A stretch of 64,000 nt of DNA from Psychrobacillus sp. INOP01 (lineage in GTDB: Bacteria > Bacillota > Bacilli > Bacillales_A > Planococcaceae), in NCBI RefSeq assembly GCF_018140925.1, contig NZ_CP073315.1:3100001-3164000 (forward strand). Direction: 5' to 3'. The notes below the pieces were generated by a model. It saw nothing but the letters and a program-made list of their open reading frames with translations, made no database searches and was not told the DNA's origin. Position numbers and translations under genes: made by a program. Positions 35,287 to 44,271 of the stretch are shown in pieces; within the stretch, counting starts at the first letter, position 1; every line of letters begins with the position of its first letter.

Positions 35287-36162
35287 ATGCCATTAGTTAC
35301 AGGTGATGTGATTTTACGACATGCAAAGAAAAACGGTTATGCAGTATGTGCATTTAATGTTGAAAATATGGAAATGGTGCAGGCGGTTATAGAAGCAGCT
35401 GAGGAAAAAAAATCTCCGGTTATTATTCAGACTTCTGCTAACACAGTGAAATATGCTTCTATGACTATGTTTTATGCAATGGTACGTGCCGCAGTGGAAA
35501 ATAGTCCCGTGCCAGTAGCACTACATCTAGACCATGGAGACAGTCGCAATCTTGCTTTAAAAGCTATCCGAGCAGGCTATACTTCTGTAATGATTGACGC
35601 TTCTAAACAACCGTTTGAGGATAACATCCGCCACACAGCAGAAGTAGTTGAGATATGTAAACCAATTGGAGTGTCAGTTGAGTCAGAATTAGGTACGGTT
35701 GGCGGAAAGCCAGGAGATATTGAATATGGTGCTGATGGTTATACAAAGGTGGAGGAGGCAATTGAATTTGTCGAGCGCACTGGTGTTACTTCGTTGGCAG
35801 TAGCCATTGGTACCGTCCATGGAGTCTACAAAGGTGAGCCAAATTTGGATCTTGAATTACTGCAAACTCTGAACAGTAAAGTAAATGTACCACTTGTGTT
35901 ACACGGTGCTTCGGGACTTTCCGAGCAGGATATAAGGCATTGTGTAGAGTTCGGTATAAGCAAAATAAACTATGCGACTGAGCTTCGCATTGCATTCTCA
36001 GATGCAGTAAAAGAGTACGTTACTTCACATGACAATATCATTGATCCTAAGTTATTTACAAAGCACGCACGTGAGACTGTTAAACAAGTAGTAATGGAAA
36101 AAATGCACTTATGCGGCAGTAGTGACCAAGTTAAACAAACGACATGGTGGAATTCACAGTGA
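35287..36162 (+). CDS. Class II ketose-bisphosphate aldolase
   Basis: A 291-residue class II (zinc) aldolase of the fructose/tagatose-bisphosphate group. VALHLDHGDS carries the catalytic aspartate and a zinc histidine, VESELGTVGGKPGD the conserved glutamate and loop, AIGTVHGVYKGEPNLD another zinc histidine, and LVLHGASGL the last one. It cleaves a ketose 1,6-bisphosphate (or a 1-phosphate) to dihydroxyacetone phosphate and an aldehyde. With the GatD-like dehydrogenase and the PfkB kinase downstream it fits a tagatose-6-phosphate route. It is packed between two kinases and overlaps the second by four bases. Confidence 0.9.
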   Translation: MPLVTGDVILRHAKKNGYAVCAFNVENMEMVQAVIEAAEEKKSPVIIQTSANTVKYASMTMFYAMVRAAVENSPVPVALHLDHGDSRNLALKAIRAGYTSVMIDASKQPFEDNIRHTAEVVEICKPIGVSVESELGTVGGKPGDIEYGADGYTKVEEAIEFVERTGVTSLAVAIGTVHGVYKGEPNLDLELLQTLNSKVNVPLVLHGASGLSEQDIRHCVEFGISKINYATELRIAFSDAVKEYVTSHDNIIDPKLFTKHARETVKQVVMEKMHLCGSSDQVKQTTWWNSQ

Positions 36163-37643
36163 AAAAGTATTTACTCGGTATCGATATTGGAACATCTTCC
36201 TGTAAAGTCGCTATTTTTGACGCTGAAGGGAACGTAGTTATTCAACATTCTACTGACTATCCACTTTATTATCCTGTGGAAGGTTGGGTCGAACAGGATT
36301 CAGATGAATGGTGGCAAGCAATTACCATTTCTATACGTTACTGCCTCGAGCATTCAGAGGTTAAATCAGATGAAATCGCTGGTATTGGTATTGCTGGACA
36401 AGGTTGGTCTGCCATTCCAGTGGATCGAGATGGAAATAGTCTGCGTAAGACTCCAATTTGGCTGGATATACGGGCTAGGGAAGTCATGAAAGAGTATGAA
36501 TCACATGTGACTGAAGAAGAGATTTTTGAGTTGTCAGGTAATGCTTGGTCAGCATCTTATACAACTCCAAAACTTCTCTGGTACAAAAAATACGAGCCAG
36601 AATTGTATGAAAAGACCTATAAATTCCTTCAGAGCAACGGTTATATTGCTCTAAAACTGACTGGCGTTTTTTCATCAGATCGTTGTCAAAATTATGGTCT
36701 CCATTTCTATGATCCTGTTACATACACCTATAATGAACAAATGGCCGAAAAGTTTGGTCTTCCACTTGAAAAGTTTCCGCCAATCTATGAATGTCATGAA
36801 GTAATTGGAACTGTAACGGAACAAGCGGCTAAATTGACTGGTCTCTGTGTTGGCACTCCTGTTGTCGCAGGAGGTCTCGATGCAGCATGCGGCACACTTG
36901 GAGCTGGAGTAGTTAATGTAAATCAGACCCAACTTCAAGGAGGTCAGGCAGGTGGTGTCAGTATTTGTCTGGATGAACCTAAAACACATCTGCAACTTAT
37001 TTTTTCACCGCATGTTATTCCGGAAAGATGGCTTCTGCAGGGAGGAACAGTGGGTGGAGGAGGTGCTCTTCGTTGGTTCAAGCAAGAGTTTGGAGAAAGT
37101 GAAAGTTTTAATGAATTGACACAGCTTGCGGAAAAGATAGATCCAGGGACAGATGGCATGCTATTTCTTCCCTACCTTTCAGGGGAACGTAGCCCTTTAT
37201 GGAATCCAAAAGCGAAAGGACTTTTCTATGGGCTGAGCTTTGACAAAACTAAAGGACATTTGGTGCGTGCAGTACTAGAGGGTGTCGTGTTCTCGGTTTA
37301 TCATAATCTACTTGTAGCAAAAGAAGCTGGTGTTCCAATTCAAGAACTTGATATTCATGCGATGGGTGGAGCAGCTAACAGTGAGCTTTGGATTCAGATA
37401 TATGCCGATGTAACAGGATGTCAGATACGTGTACCTAGTTCCGATACGGCCACAACATTTGGAGCTGCTCTTCTTGCAGGAGTTGGTGTTGGCATGTATG
37501 ACAGCTTTGAGGAGGTCGTCGAGCAAACTGTTACCATACGTAGGGAACATCAACCAAATATGGAAAATAAAGAAGTTTACAAGCAAGCGATGGATCTTTA
37601 TCTCAAGCTATCAAGCGTTATGAATGAACAGATATACAACTAG
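36159..37643 (+). CDS. FGGY-family carbohydrate kinase, xylulokinase-like (second copy)
   Basis: A 494-residue kinase. LLGIDIGTSSCKVAIFD, GIGIAGQGWSAIPVDRDG, IWLDIRARE and the C-terminal AMGGAANSELWIQIYADVTG give the complete FGGY pattern. It differs widely in sequence from the kinase at 33753, so this is not a recent duplication. GTG 36159 overlaps the aldolase stop (GTGA) and has GGTGG eight bases before it. The frame is open further back to an ATG at 36144 that lacks a site. It may phosphorylate the ketose made by one of the dehydrogenases. Confidence 0.87.
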   Translation: MKKYLLGIDIGTSSCKVAIFDAEGNVVIQHSTDYPLYYPVEGWVEQDSDEWWQAITISIRYCLEHSEVKSDEIAGIGIAGQGWSAIPVDRDGNSLRKTPIWLDIRAREVMKEYESHVTEEEIFELSGNAWSASYTTPKLLWYKKYEPELYEKTYKFLQSNGYIALKLTGVFSSDRCQNYGLHFYDPVTYTYNEQMAEKFGLPLEKFPPIYECHEVIGTVTEQAAKLTGLCVGTPVVAGGLDAACGTLGAGVVNVNQTQLQGGQAGGVSICLDEPKTHLQLIFSPHVIPERWLLQGGTVGGGGALRWFKQEFGESESFNELTQLAEKIDPGTDGMLFLPYLSGERSPLWNPKAKGLFYGLSFDKTKGHLVRAVLEGVVFSVYHNLLVAKEAGVPIQELDIHAMGGAANSELWIQIYADVTGCQIRVPSSDTATTFGAALLAGVGVGMYDSFEEVVEQTVTIRREHQPNMENKEVYKQAMDLYLKLSSVMNEQIYN

Positions 37644-37655
37644 GAGGTAAAAGAA

Positions 37656-38693
37656 ATGAAAGCAGGTGTACTGAACGCAAGGGAAAAACTAATTTATGAG
37701 GACGTGGAAACACCAGTACCCGGTTTGGGTGATGTCCTTATCAAAGTAAAATACACTGGGATTTGTGGTTCAGATATTCCACGAGTCAATGGTGATGCGG
37801 CCCACTCATACCCGATTATTCTTGGACATGAGTTTTCAGGGGAAGTGGTTGAAGTCGGCAAAAATGTGAAATCATTGGCAGTTGGTGATCGTGTTGCTGG
37901 TGCCCCGTTATTGCCATGTATGGTTTGCGAATACTGCAGTAATGGTGATTATGCTCTTTGTGAAGCCTATAGCTTCATAGGTTCAAGACGATCAGGCAGT
38001 TTTGCAGAATATGTAGTGGTCCCTGAAAAGAATGCCATTCGCTTCGATTCTTCTATTTCCTTTGAACAAGGGGCTTTTTTTGAACCGATTACGGTTGCGC
38101 TACACGGCATCCGCCGACTAGATTTTCAATCAGGAAGATCGGTTGCAATACTTGGCATCGGGAACATAGGATTTTTTACACTACAGTGGCTGAAAATATT
38201 AGGTGCAGGACATGTGACAGTATTTGATATTAGTGAAGAAAGACTTGAACTTGCTAAAAGATTTGGTGCAGACGAATGTATCAATTCTTCAGATCCATCT
38301 TTCCTGGAGCAATTAGATGGTCGACGTTACGACTATGTATTGGAAACTGCAGGGAACACGACAACGATTAAACTTACATTTGAATTAGTTAAAAAGAAAG
38401 GATCTGTCTGTCTGATTGGAACGCCGACAAAAGAGCTGGCATTCTCCGTCCATGAATGGGAACATCTTAATCGTAAAGAATTTTTCTTGACAGGTTCTTG
38501 GATGTCATATAGCCAGGATTTCCCTGGCGAAGAGTGGATTGAAACAGCGAAATATATTCGCTCTGGTGACATCAAAATAGATGAGTCGCTGCTTTTCAAA
38601 AAAATTCCACTAAGTGAAATTGCATCTGCATTTGAGATGTTTAAAACACCTGGAATGGTAAAAGGAAAAATACTAATCGATAGTGAAAAGTGA
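37656..38693 (+). CDS. Zinc-dependent dehydrogenase, galactitol-1-phosphate 5-dehydrogenase-like
   Basis: A 345-residue medium-chain dehydrogenase. GICGSD and GHEFSGEVVEVG hold catalytic zinc ligands. LLPCMVCEYCSNGDYALCE supplies the four cysteines of the structural zinc, and ILGIGNIGFFTLQW is the NAD-binding turn. The overall pattern (GSRRSGSFAEYVVVP, HEWEHLNRKEFFLTGSWMSY) is that of GatD, which oxidises galactitol 1-phosphate to tagatose 6-phosphate. This agrees with the following PfkB kinase and the upstream aldolase. The start has an AGGAGGT site. Specificity for galactitol 1-phosphate is likely but not proved. Confidence 0.82.
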   Translation: MKAGVLNAREKLIYEDVETPVPGLGDVLIKVKYTGICGSDIPRVNGDAAHSYPIILGHEFSGEVVEVGKNVKSLAVGDRVAGAPLLPCMVCEYCSNGDYALCEAYSFIGSRRSGSFAEYVVVPEKNAIRFDSSISFEQGAFFEPITVALHGIRRLDFQSGRSVAILGIGNIGFFTLQWLKILGAGHVTVFDISEERLELAKRFGADECINSSDPSFLEQLDGRRYDYVLETAGNTTTIKLTFELVKKKGSVCLIGTPTKELAFSVHEWEHLNRKEFFLTGSWMSYSQDFPGEEWIETAKYIRSGDIKIDESLLFKKIPLSEIASAFEMFKTPGMVKGKILIDSEK

Positions 38694-38704
38694 GGAGATA
38701 TAAC

Positions 38705-39640
38705 ATGATTGTCACACTTACGCTGAATGTAGCGCTCGATCAATATTATCATGTTCCTGGCTTTATCAAAGGTGACGTTCACCGAGCGGTAAAGAACATT
38801 CCATCGGCTGGTGGTAAAGGGCTCAATGTGGCAAGGGTCATTCGTCAGCTCGGCTATCCAGTGCTGGCAGTCGGCCTCACTGGTGGTCATACAGGACAGA
38901 GAGTCGTTGAACTATTAGATCGAGATCAGATACCACATCGCTTTACGGATACGGGTGTGGAAACAAGAGAATGCATTAACATTGTGGATGAAAATAGTAT
39001 ATCGACTGAAGTGTTAGGAACAGGTGGTGAAATCAGTCCCGAAGTTATTAGTCGCTTCATCCAGGACTTTGAAGAAATTCTTGGAGAAGCATCACTTGTC
39101 ACAATGTCTGGAAGTGTTATGAAAGGGATGCCAGTTGATATTTATGCTCAGCTTATTGGTATGTGTAGCAAGAGGAATATCCCTGTTGTACTTGACACTA
39201 GCGGAGAATATTTGGTGAAAGGCATAGAGGCCGCGCCATTCGTGATCAAACCCAACATTCATGAATTGGAGCAATTATTTGGTACAAAATTGGAATCAGA
39301 AGAACAGGTAATCACTTTTGGAAACAAATTATTAGAGAATGGAATCAAAAATGTGATTGTATCCCTTGGAGAGAAGGGGGCACTCTTCATCAGCAAAAAA
39401 GGCGTCCTTCGCGCTACTCCACCAAGGCTAGATATTATAAATACAGTTGGTTCAGGCGATTCAATGGTGGCGGCTATAGCATGTTCCATGCTGAATGGTC
39501 TTGAAGAGGAGCAGAAGCTTCAGTTAGCAATAGCGGTATCGGCAGCCAATACGCTTTCGGAAAAAACAGGCGATGTTTCAACTGAAATGGTTGAACAGAT
39601 CCTTCAGCAAGTACAAGTAAAAAGAATAGAGAGGGGATGA
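38705..39640 (+). CDS. 1-phosphofructokinase / tagatose-6-phosphate kinase family protein
   Basis: A 311-residue PfkB-family hexose-phosphate kinase. TLTLNVALDQYYHVPGF and GGKGLNVARVIRQLG are the family start and first signature; the second is NTVGSGDSMVAAIACSML with the catalytic aspartate. Members (FruK, LacC, PfkB) phosphorylate fructose 1-phosphate or tagatose 6-phosphate to the bisphosphate. The upstream GatD-like dehydrogenase and bisphosphate aldolase favour tagatose 6-phosphate as substrate. ATG 38705 with GAGGAG is preferred to GTG 38690, which overlaps the dehydrogenase gene. Confidence 0.88.
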   Translation: MIVTLTLNVALDQYYHVPGFIKGDVHRAVKNIPSAGGKGLNVARVIRQLGYPVLAVGLTGGHTGQRVVELLDRDQIPHRFTDTGVETRECINIVDENSISTEVLGTGGEISPEVISRFIQDFEEILGEASLVTMSGSVMKGMPVDIYAQLIGMCSKRNIPVVLDTSGEYLVKGIEAAPFVIKPNIHELEQLFGTKLESEEQVITFGNKLLENGIKNVIVSLGEKGALFISKKGVLRATPPRLDIINTVGSGDSMVAAIACSMLNGLEEEQKLQLAIAVSAANTLSEKTGDVSTEMVEQILQQVQVKRIERG

Positions 39641-39644
39641 GAAA

Positions 39645-40421
39645 ATGGAAATACTTGAGAAATTATTTTCATTAAAAAATAAAACTGTTTTGATTACCGG
39701 AGGAGCGCGTGGAATCGGTAAAACAGTCGGGGAACATTTGGCGGCAGCGGGCGCAAATATAGTTATCTTCGATATTAACGGAGAGTCTGCTGAACAAACA
39801 GCAAAAGAAATTGCACAAAACTATGACTGTAAGACTTTCTCACTACAAGTAGATGTAACAGATTATGATGCAGTGAAAAAGGCTTTGGAAGACTCGGTTA
39901 AACAAATGGGTTCAATTGAACTTCTTTTCAATAATGCAGGTATTGTCATACAAAAACCTGTTATTGAAACTAGTCCAGAAGAGTGGCTAAAGGTCATTGA
40001 TGTCAATTTAAATGGTGTCTTTTATGTGGCTCAATTATTCGGGAAATATCTTATCGAGAACGGTATTAAAGGTTCGATTGTCAATACTGCTTCCATGTCA
40101 GGCATCATTGTCAACTATCCACAGCTGCAAGCATCTTATAATACTTCAAAAGCAGGTGTCACTCAACTGACAAAGTCATTAGCTTATGAGTGGGCTGAAC
40201 AAGGAATTCGTGTCAACTGTATTAGTCCTGGATATATCTTTACGGAACTTACTTCCTTTGTAAGAGAAGACTGGAGAAAACAGTGGGCTGAATTAACACC
40301 TATGAAACGACTTGGTAAGCCAGAGGAGCTTGTTGGTGCAGTAATTTATTTGTTATCTGACTCTGCATCTTTTGTGACAGGAAGCGAGTTCGTCATAGAT
40401 GGAGGATTTACTATCATTTAA
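39645..40421 (+). CDS. SDR-family oxidoreductase
   Basis: A 258-residue classical short-chain dehydrogenase. TGGARGIGKTV binds the cofactor (an acidic residue after strand 2, FDINGES, suggests NAD). LFNNAGIV is the structural motif and Tyr165/Lys169 in YNTSKAG the catalytic pair; NCISPGYIFTEL follows. The sequence type is that of sugar alcohol or gluconate 5-dehydrogenases. It is the last gene before a new promoter at 40486, four bases after the kinase gene. It probably oxidises a polyol or reduces a keto sugar of this pathway. Confidence 0.88.
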   Translation: MEILEKLFSLKNKTVLITGGARGIGKTVGEHLAAAGANIVIFDINGESAEQTAKEIAQNYDCKTFSLQVDVTDYDAVKKALEDSVKQMGSIELLFNNAGIVIQKPVIETSPEEWLKVIDVNLNGVFYVAQLFGKYLIENGIKGSIVNTASMSGIIVNYPQLQASYNTSKAGVTQLTKSLAYEWAEQGIRVNCISPGYIFTELTSFVREDWRKQWAELTPMKRLGKPEELVGAVIYLLSDSASFVTGSEFVIDGGFTII

Positions 40422-40485
40422 TTGAAAATATCAACATTTTAAAAGATTAATATAAATAAAAAATACTGAATAATTAAATACATTG

Positions 40486-40501
40486 TTGAAAACGCTCTCA
40501 A
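40486..40501 (+). promoter_or_regulatory. cre site (CcpA)
   Basis: TTGAAAACGCTCTCAA matches the cre consensus TGNAANCGNNNNCA with near dyad symmetry. It overlaps the promoter, so CcpA with HPr(Ser-P) would repress the operon when preferred sugars are present. Confidence 0.8.
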
Positions 40502-40514
40502 TTAGTTGTATAGT
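40486..40514 (+). promoter_or_regulatory. Sigma-A promoter of the RbsBAC-type importer operon
   Basis: TTGAAA (40486-40491), exactly 17 bases, TATAGT (40509-40514). The cre site overlaps the -35 and spacer, and a palindromic operator lies downstream, so two regulators can act on it. Confidence 0.75.
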
Positions 40515-40538
40515 ATAAGCATATTACAACATTGTATT

Positions 40539-40551
40539 GTAATGACATTAC
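40539..40551 (+). promoter_or_regulatory. Candidate GntR operator (GTAATGACATTAC)
   Basis: A perfect 13-base palindrome centred on A, about 25 bases after the -10 box. Its core recurs in the GntR/isomerase divergent region at 32879, which ties this operon to the GntR/UTRA regulator at 33000. Confidence 0.6.
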
Positions 40552-40596
40552 GATGCAACTATGTAATTAACAAATAATTTATAGGGGGAAACAGCA

Positions 40597-41670
40597 TTGA
40601 AAGCAAATAAATTATTTCTCTTTACAACTCTAATTCTTATGATGTTAGTAGTTGCAGCATGTAGTTCTGATTCAAATGAAGCAAGTGGTAAATCTGGTGG
40701 TGGGGAAGGTCAGATTAAAGTCGGTTTTGCTATTAAGACACAGGATTCACCTTATTTTGTTTCACTTGTAGATGCAGTTAAAGAGTATGCGGAAGCTGAA
40801 GGATGGAAAGTAACAGTTCTAGATGCAAATGGGGACACAACAAAAGAAGCAGAGAATATGGAAACATTTATTGCTCAAGGAATGGACATGATTTTCCTAG
40901 ATGCAATTGAACCAGATGCAGTAGTTCCAGTCATCAATAAAGCTGCTGAAGCAGGCATTGGTGTTATCAACCTGGACAGCGGTGTTAATGCAGACGCTGA
41001 TGATATTACAACTGTTTATTCTGATAACAAGCAAAATGGACGTTTAGTTGGGCTTGCTTACGCGGAAAAAATGGGTGATGAAGAAATCGTATCAATCACT
41101 CTTAGTGGTGCAAAAGGAAATGTTGCAGGAGAAGAGCGTCGTACAGGATTATTCGCAGGTATCCTAGAAGGTAAATTAGGCGTTTCTGAAGACGAAGCTT
41201 GGAAACTAGCTGAAGAATTAGATTCTCAACTAGCATCATCGGGTAAAGCTTCCAATGCAGAAGCAAAATTCTCTGTAGTTGGACAAGGATGGGGTGCATG
41301 GACTCGTGAAGATGGGCTTGAAGCAGCAGAAGATTTGATCACTGCGAATCCAAACCTGACAACTGTACTTGGAGAAAATGATCAAATGTTATTAGGTGCA
41401 ATGACTGCTCTTAAAAATGCAGGAATTGACAATGTAGACATTGTAGCAGCGGCTGATGGTGCATTAGAAGCATATGATCTTATCAAAGAAGGTAAATACT
41501 TTGCAACTGGAGAAAATAGCCCTTACAAAGTTGCAAAACTTGGAGTTAAAATAGCAAAAGAAATAATTGTTGATGGAAAAGATCCTGAAAGCTACGAAGA
41601 AATAACATTGACTGAACCAGCAGCAGTTACAAAAGATAATGTAGATGATTACTACGATTTTGGATTCTAA
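40597..41670 (+). CDS. RbsB-type sugar-binding lipoprotein
   Basis: A 357-residue lipoprotein. The signal peptide ends in the lipobox VAAC (Cys about 22), then a Ser/Gly-rich linker and a Peripla_BP_4 domain (KVGFAIKTQDSPYFVSLVDA; ANGDTTKEAENMETFIAQGM; AIEPDAVVPVINKAAEAG). This is the CUT2 ribose/xylose/polyol receptor type. It delivers a monosaccharide or polyol to the transporter encoded downstream. TTG 40597 follows AGGGGGAA. It sits directly behind the cre-controlled promoter and before an internal terminator, so it should be the most abundant product of the operon. Confidence 0.9.
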   Translation: MKANKLFLFTTLILMMLVVAACSSDSNEASGKSGGGEGQIKVGFAIKTQDSPYFVSLVDAVKEYAEAEGWKVTVLDANGDTTKEAENMETFIAQGMDMIFLDAIEPDAVVPVINKAAEAGIGVINLDSGVNADADDITTVYSDNKQNGRLVGLAYAEKMGDEEIVSITLSGAKGNVAGEERRTGLFAGILEGKLGVSEDEAWKLAEELDSQLASSGKASNAEAKFSVVGQGWGAWTREDGLEAAEDLITANPNLTTVLGENDQMLLGAMTALKNAGIDNVDIVAAADGALEAYDLIKEGKYFATGENSPYKVAKLGVKIAKEIIVDGKDPESYEEITLTEPAAVTKDNVDDYYDFGF

Positions 41671-41697
41671 TTAATCATAAGGTAATACAGATGATCT

Positions 41698-41735
41698 AAG
41701 AATCCTCCTCTTGTTTGTCGGGAGGATTCTTATTA
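41698..41735 (+). terminator. Intra-operon terminator/attenuator
   Basis: AAGAATCCTCC-12-GGAGGATTCTT, a perfect 11-pair stem, followed by only a short T-rich tract (ATTAC). No new promoter is evident before the next gene, so partial read-through is expected, which would give more receptor than ATPase. Confidence 0.75.
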
Positions 41736-41796
41736 CATAAAAGGAATTTTTTCGGCTTTAGAACACTTGAGTGACGATTTGAAAGGGGGACTCATT

Positions 41797-43278
41797 GTGG
41801 CTTCAAATTATATTGTAGAAATGAACCATATTTCAAAACACTTTGGCGGCGTTAAGGCGTTAGAAGATGTGCATATGAAAGTCAAGAAAGGCGAAATTCA
41901 TGCGCTAATTGGTGAGAATGGAGCCGGAAAATCGACATTAATGAAAATTTTAGCAGGAGCTTATGCAAAGGACGATGGGAACATCATTATCGATGGAAAA
42001 GAGGCTACGGTTTCAAGTCCCAAAGCAATGATTGATCTCGGCGTTTCTGTCATTTACCAAGAATTCATGTTAGCGCCAGATTTATCAGTGGCTGAAAATA
42101 TATATATTGATAAGTTAAGCAGTGGCGGATTATTTATTAATTGGAAGAAACTTCGAAAGAATGCGAAACAGGAACTTGAAAAGATTGGTTTTGGTCATAT
42201 CGACCCGAATCAAAAAGTGGGGGAACTGAGTGTCGCTTATCAGCAAATCGTAGAAATCTGTAAATGTCTTGCAAAAAATTCAAAAGTTCTTGTTTTTGAC
42301 GAACCGACAGCAGTGCTAACCCATTCTGAAACTCAAAAGCTATTAGAACTAATTGTCAAACTAAAAGAATCGGGCGTAACAATTGTATATATTTCGCATC
42401 GTTTAGAAGAACTTTTCGCTATAAGCGATAAAATTACTGTATTAAAAGACGGTAAGTATGTAGGTACTGTTGATACAGATTCTATAACAAAAGATCAACT
42501 TGTCACCATGATGGTGGGCCGTGAAATTTCAACGCTTTTCCCTGAACGCCATGCAGTAATAAGTGAAGAAGTCCTCAGAGTAGAAAAACTTAATGTCGGA
42601 AATCATGTGAAAAATGCGTCATTCTCTGTCCGTGCTGGTGAAGTAGTAGGGTTCAGTGGGCTGGTAGGTTCCGGAAGAACAGAAATTATGAGAGCTATTT
42701 TTGGGGCTGACAAGAAAGAGTCAGGTTTAACCTATTATCTGGGCAAAGAAATAGATATCAAAAACCCGAAACAAGCCATCAAACTGGGTATTGGATTATT
42801 GCCTGAAGATCGGAAAAAACAAGGTTTACTGTTAAGTCAGTCTATCCGGATAAACACCACAATGGTTTCAAATCAAACAAATGGTTGGATTTCACATCGA
42901 CAGGAAAAAGACAATGTCCTGGAATTATTAGCACGTATTTCAACAAAATATGGATCTACTGAAGATCCAGCCGATAGTCTGAGCGGAGGTAACCAGCAAA
43001 AAGTGGCGCTTGCCAAATGGCTTGCAATCGATACAAAGCTTATTATTCTTGATGAACCGACAAGAGGCGTGGATGTTGGAGCTAAAACTGAAATTTATAA
43101 TATCATCAATGATCTCGCAGGAAAGGGAGTAGCTATAATTATTGTTTCTTCTGAGATGTCTGAGATTATTGGGATGTGTGACCGCGCATTTGTCATGCGT
43201 GAAGGTGAAATCATGGGGGAAGTCAAAAAGGATGAGCTCACAGAAAATAATTTAATCAAACTAGCAATGGGGGTTTAA
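41797..43278 (+). CDS. RbsA-type sugar ABC transporter ATPase
   Basis: A 493-residue protein with two fused ABC domains. The first has Walker A GENGAGKST, a degenerate signature region (LSVAYQQIVEI) and Walker B LVFDEPTAVL. The second has GLVGSGRTE in place of a classic Walker A, signature LSGGNQQK and LIILDEPTRGVDVG. This asymmetry is normal for CUT2 ATPases (RbsA, XylG, MglA). GTG 41797 behind AAGGGGGA is the likely start, not the upstream in-frame TTG. It energises the permease encoded six bases downstream. Confidence 0.93.
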   Translation: MASNYIVEMNHISKHFGGVKALEDVHMKVKKGEIHALIGENGAGKSTLMKILAGAYAKDDGNIIIDGKEATVSSPKAMIDLGVSVIYQEFMLAPDLSVAENIYIDKLSSGGLFINWKKLRKNAKQELEKIGFGHIDPNQKVGELSVAYQQIVEICKCLAKNSKVLVFDEPTAVLTHSETQKLLELIVKLKESGVTIVYISHRLEELFAISDKITVLKDGKYVGTVDTDSITKDQLVTMMVGREISTLFPERHAVISEEVLRVEKLNVGNHVKNASFSVRAGEVVGFSGLVGSGRTEIMRAIFGADKKESGLTYYLGKEIDIKNPKQAIKLGIGLLPEDRKKQGLLLSQSIRINTTMVSNQTNGWISHRQEKDNVLELLARISTKYGSTEDPADSLSGGNQQKVALAKWLAIDTKLIILDEPTRGVDVGAKTEIYNIINDLAGKGVAIIIVSSEMSEIIGMCDRAFVMREGEIMGEVKKDELTENNLIKLAMGV

Positions 43279-43283
43279 AACTC

Positions 43284-44243
43284 ATGTCATCTTCTGCAAA
43301 GAAATTCAATTGGAAAGAGTTTATTATTAACAACAATACATTTTTGATTCTTCTACTGCTGATTGTTATTAGTGCAATGCTATCAGACACTTTCTTAACA
43401 CCAATGAATCTACGCAATATCCTTCTTCAACAAGCAGGTCCAATTTTAGTAGCAATTGGTCTTCTGTATGTTATTTTGGCTGGTGGTATTGATTTGTCCG
43501 TCGGTTCCTTAATGGCACTTGGAGCAACAGTTTCTGCTCTATTAATAACTGATATCGGATTGCACTTTTCAGTTTCCATTGGTATTGCAGTTATAGTAGG
43601 TCTGTTATTTGGGGTATTTTCAGGGTTCTTGGTTGCTTATACAGGCATTCAAGGATTCGTCGCTACTTTGGCAACGATGACGATTGCACGAGGTATCGCA
43701 TTTGTTATTACTGAGGGTCGACCGGTACGTGTGGAAGCGAACACAATTGATATACTTGTTAGCAAAGATTTAATGTATCCAATTATTTTCATTACAATTC
43801 TTCTTATCATTATTTTCACAATCATCCAGCGCTACACAGGATTTGGTCGTAAAATTGTTGCAATCGGAAGTAATGAGACGGCTGTAAAACTAGCTGGTGT
43901 TCGTACGAAGCTATACGTGATGTCGACTTATGCGATTTCAGGTTCACTTGCAGCACTTGCTGGTGTATTCATAGCTGCTCGTTCTTCAACAGGAAGTGCG
44001 ACTGTAGGAATGGGCCAGGAACTGGATGCTATTGCGGCAGTAGTAATTGGTGGTGCTAGCCTTATGGGTGGACGTGGTTTTGTTCTAAATACAGTGGCAG
44101 GTGCATTAATTCTCGGCTTAATAGGTAATATCATGAACCTTATGGCAGTTCCTTCTTATCCACAAGACATTATTAAAGGGGCTATTATTATCGCGGCAGT
44201 TCTACTCCAGATCGCGACGAGTAAAAAAGAACGTACAATTTAA
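43284..44243 (+). CDS. RbsC-type sugar ABC transporter permease
   Basis: A 319-residue permease with about ten hydrophobic segments. Typical BPD_transp_2 features are LAGGIDLSVGSLMALG, GLFGVFSGFLVAYTGIQGFVATLATM, GSNETAVKLAGV and GGASLMGGRGF. It forms the membrane channel with the ATPase at 41797 and receives a monosaccharide or polyol from the lipoprotein at 40597. A single permease gene suggests a homodimer. It is followed after 28 bases by the dehydrogenase genes. Confidence 0.93.
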   Translation: MSSSAKKFNWKEFIINNNTFLILLLLIVISAMLSDTFLTPMNLRNILLQQAGPILVAIGLLYVILAGGIDLSVGSLMALGATVSALLITDIGLHFSVSIGIAVIVGLLFGVFSGFLVAYTGIQGFVATLATMTIARGIAFVITEGRPVRVEANTIDILVSKDLMYPIIFITILLIIIFTIIQRYTGFGRKIVAIGSNETAVKLAGVRTKLYVMSTYAISGSLAALAGVFIAARSSTGSATVGMGQELDAIAAVVIGGASLMGGRGFVLNTVAGALILGLIGNIMNLMAVPSYPQDIIKGAIIIAAVLLQIATSKKERTI

Positions 44244-44271
44244 TCATCTCTATTAAAAAGGAGAGACTTCA

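Noticed and set aside
33753-37643. Recent tandem duplication of FGGY kinase genes
   Set aside because: The two proteins share only family motifs; the sequences differ widely and an aldolase gene lies between, so they are old paralogues or independent acquisitions.
38333-38890. 185-codon minus-strand frame
   Set aside because: It lies opposite the well-supported dehydrogenase and kinase genes, has no ribosome binding site and no recognisable domain.
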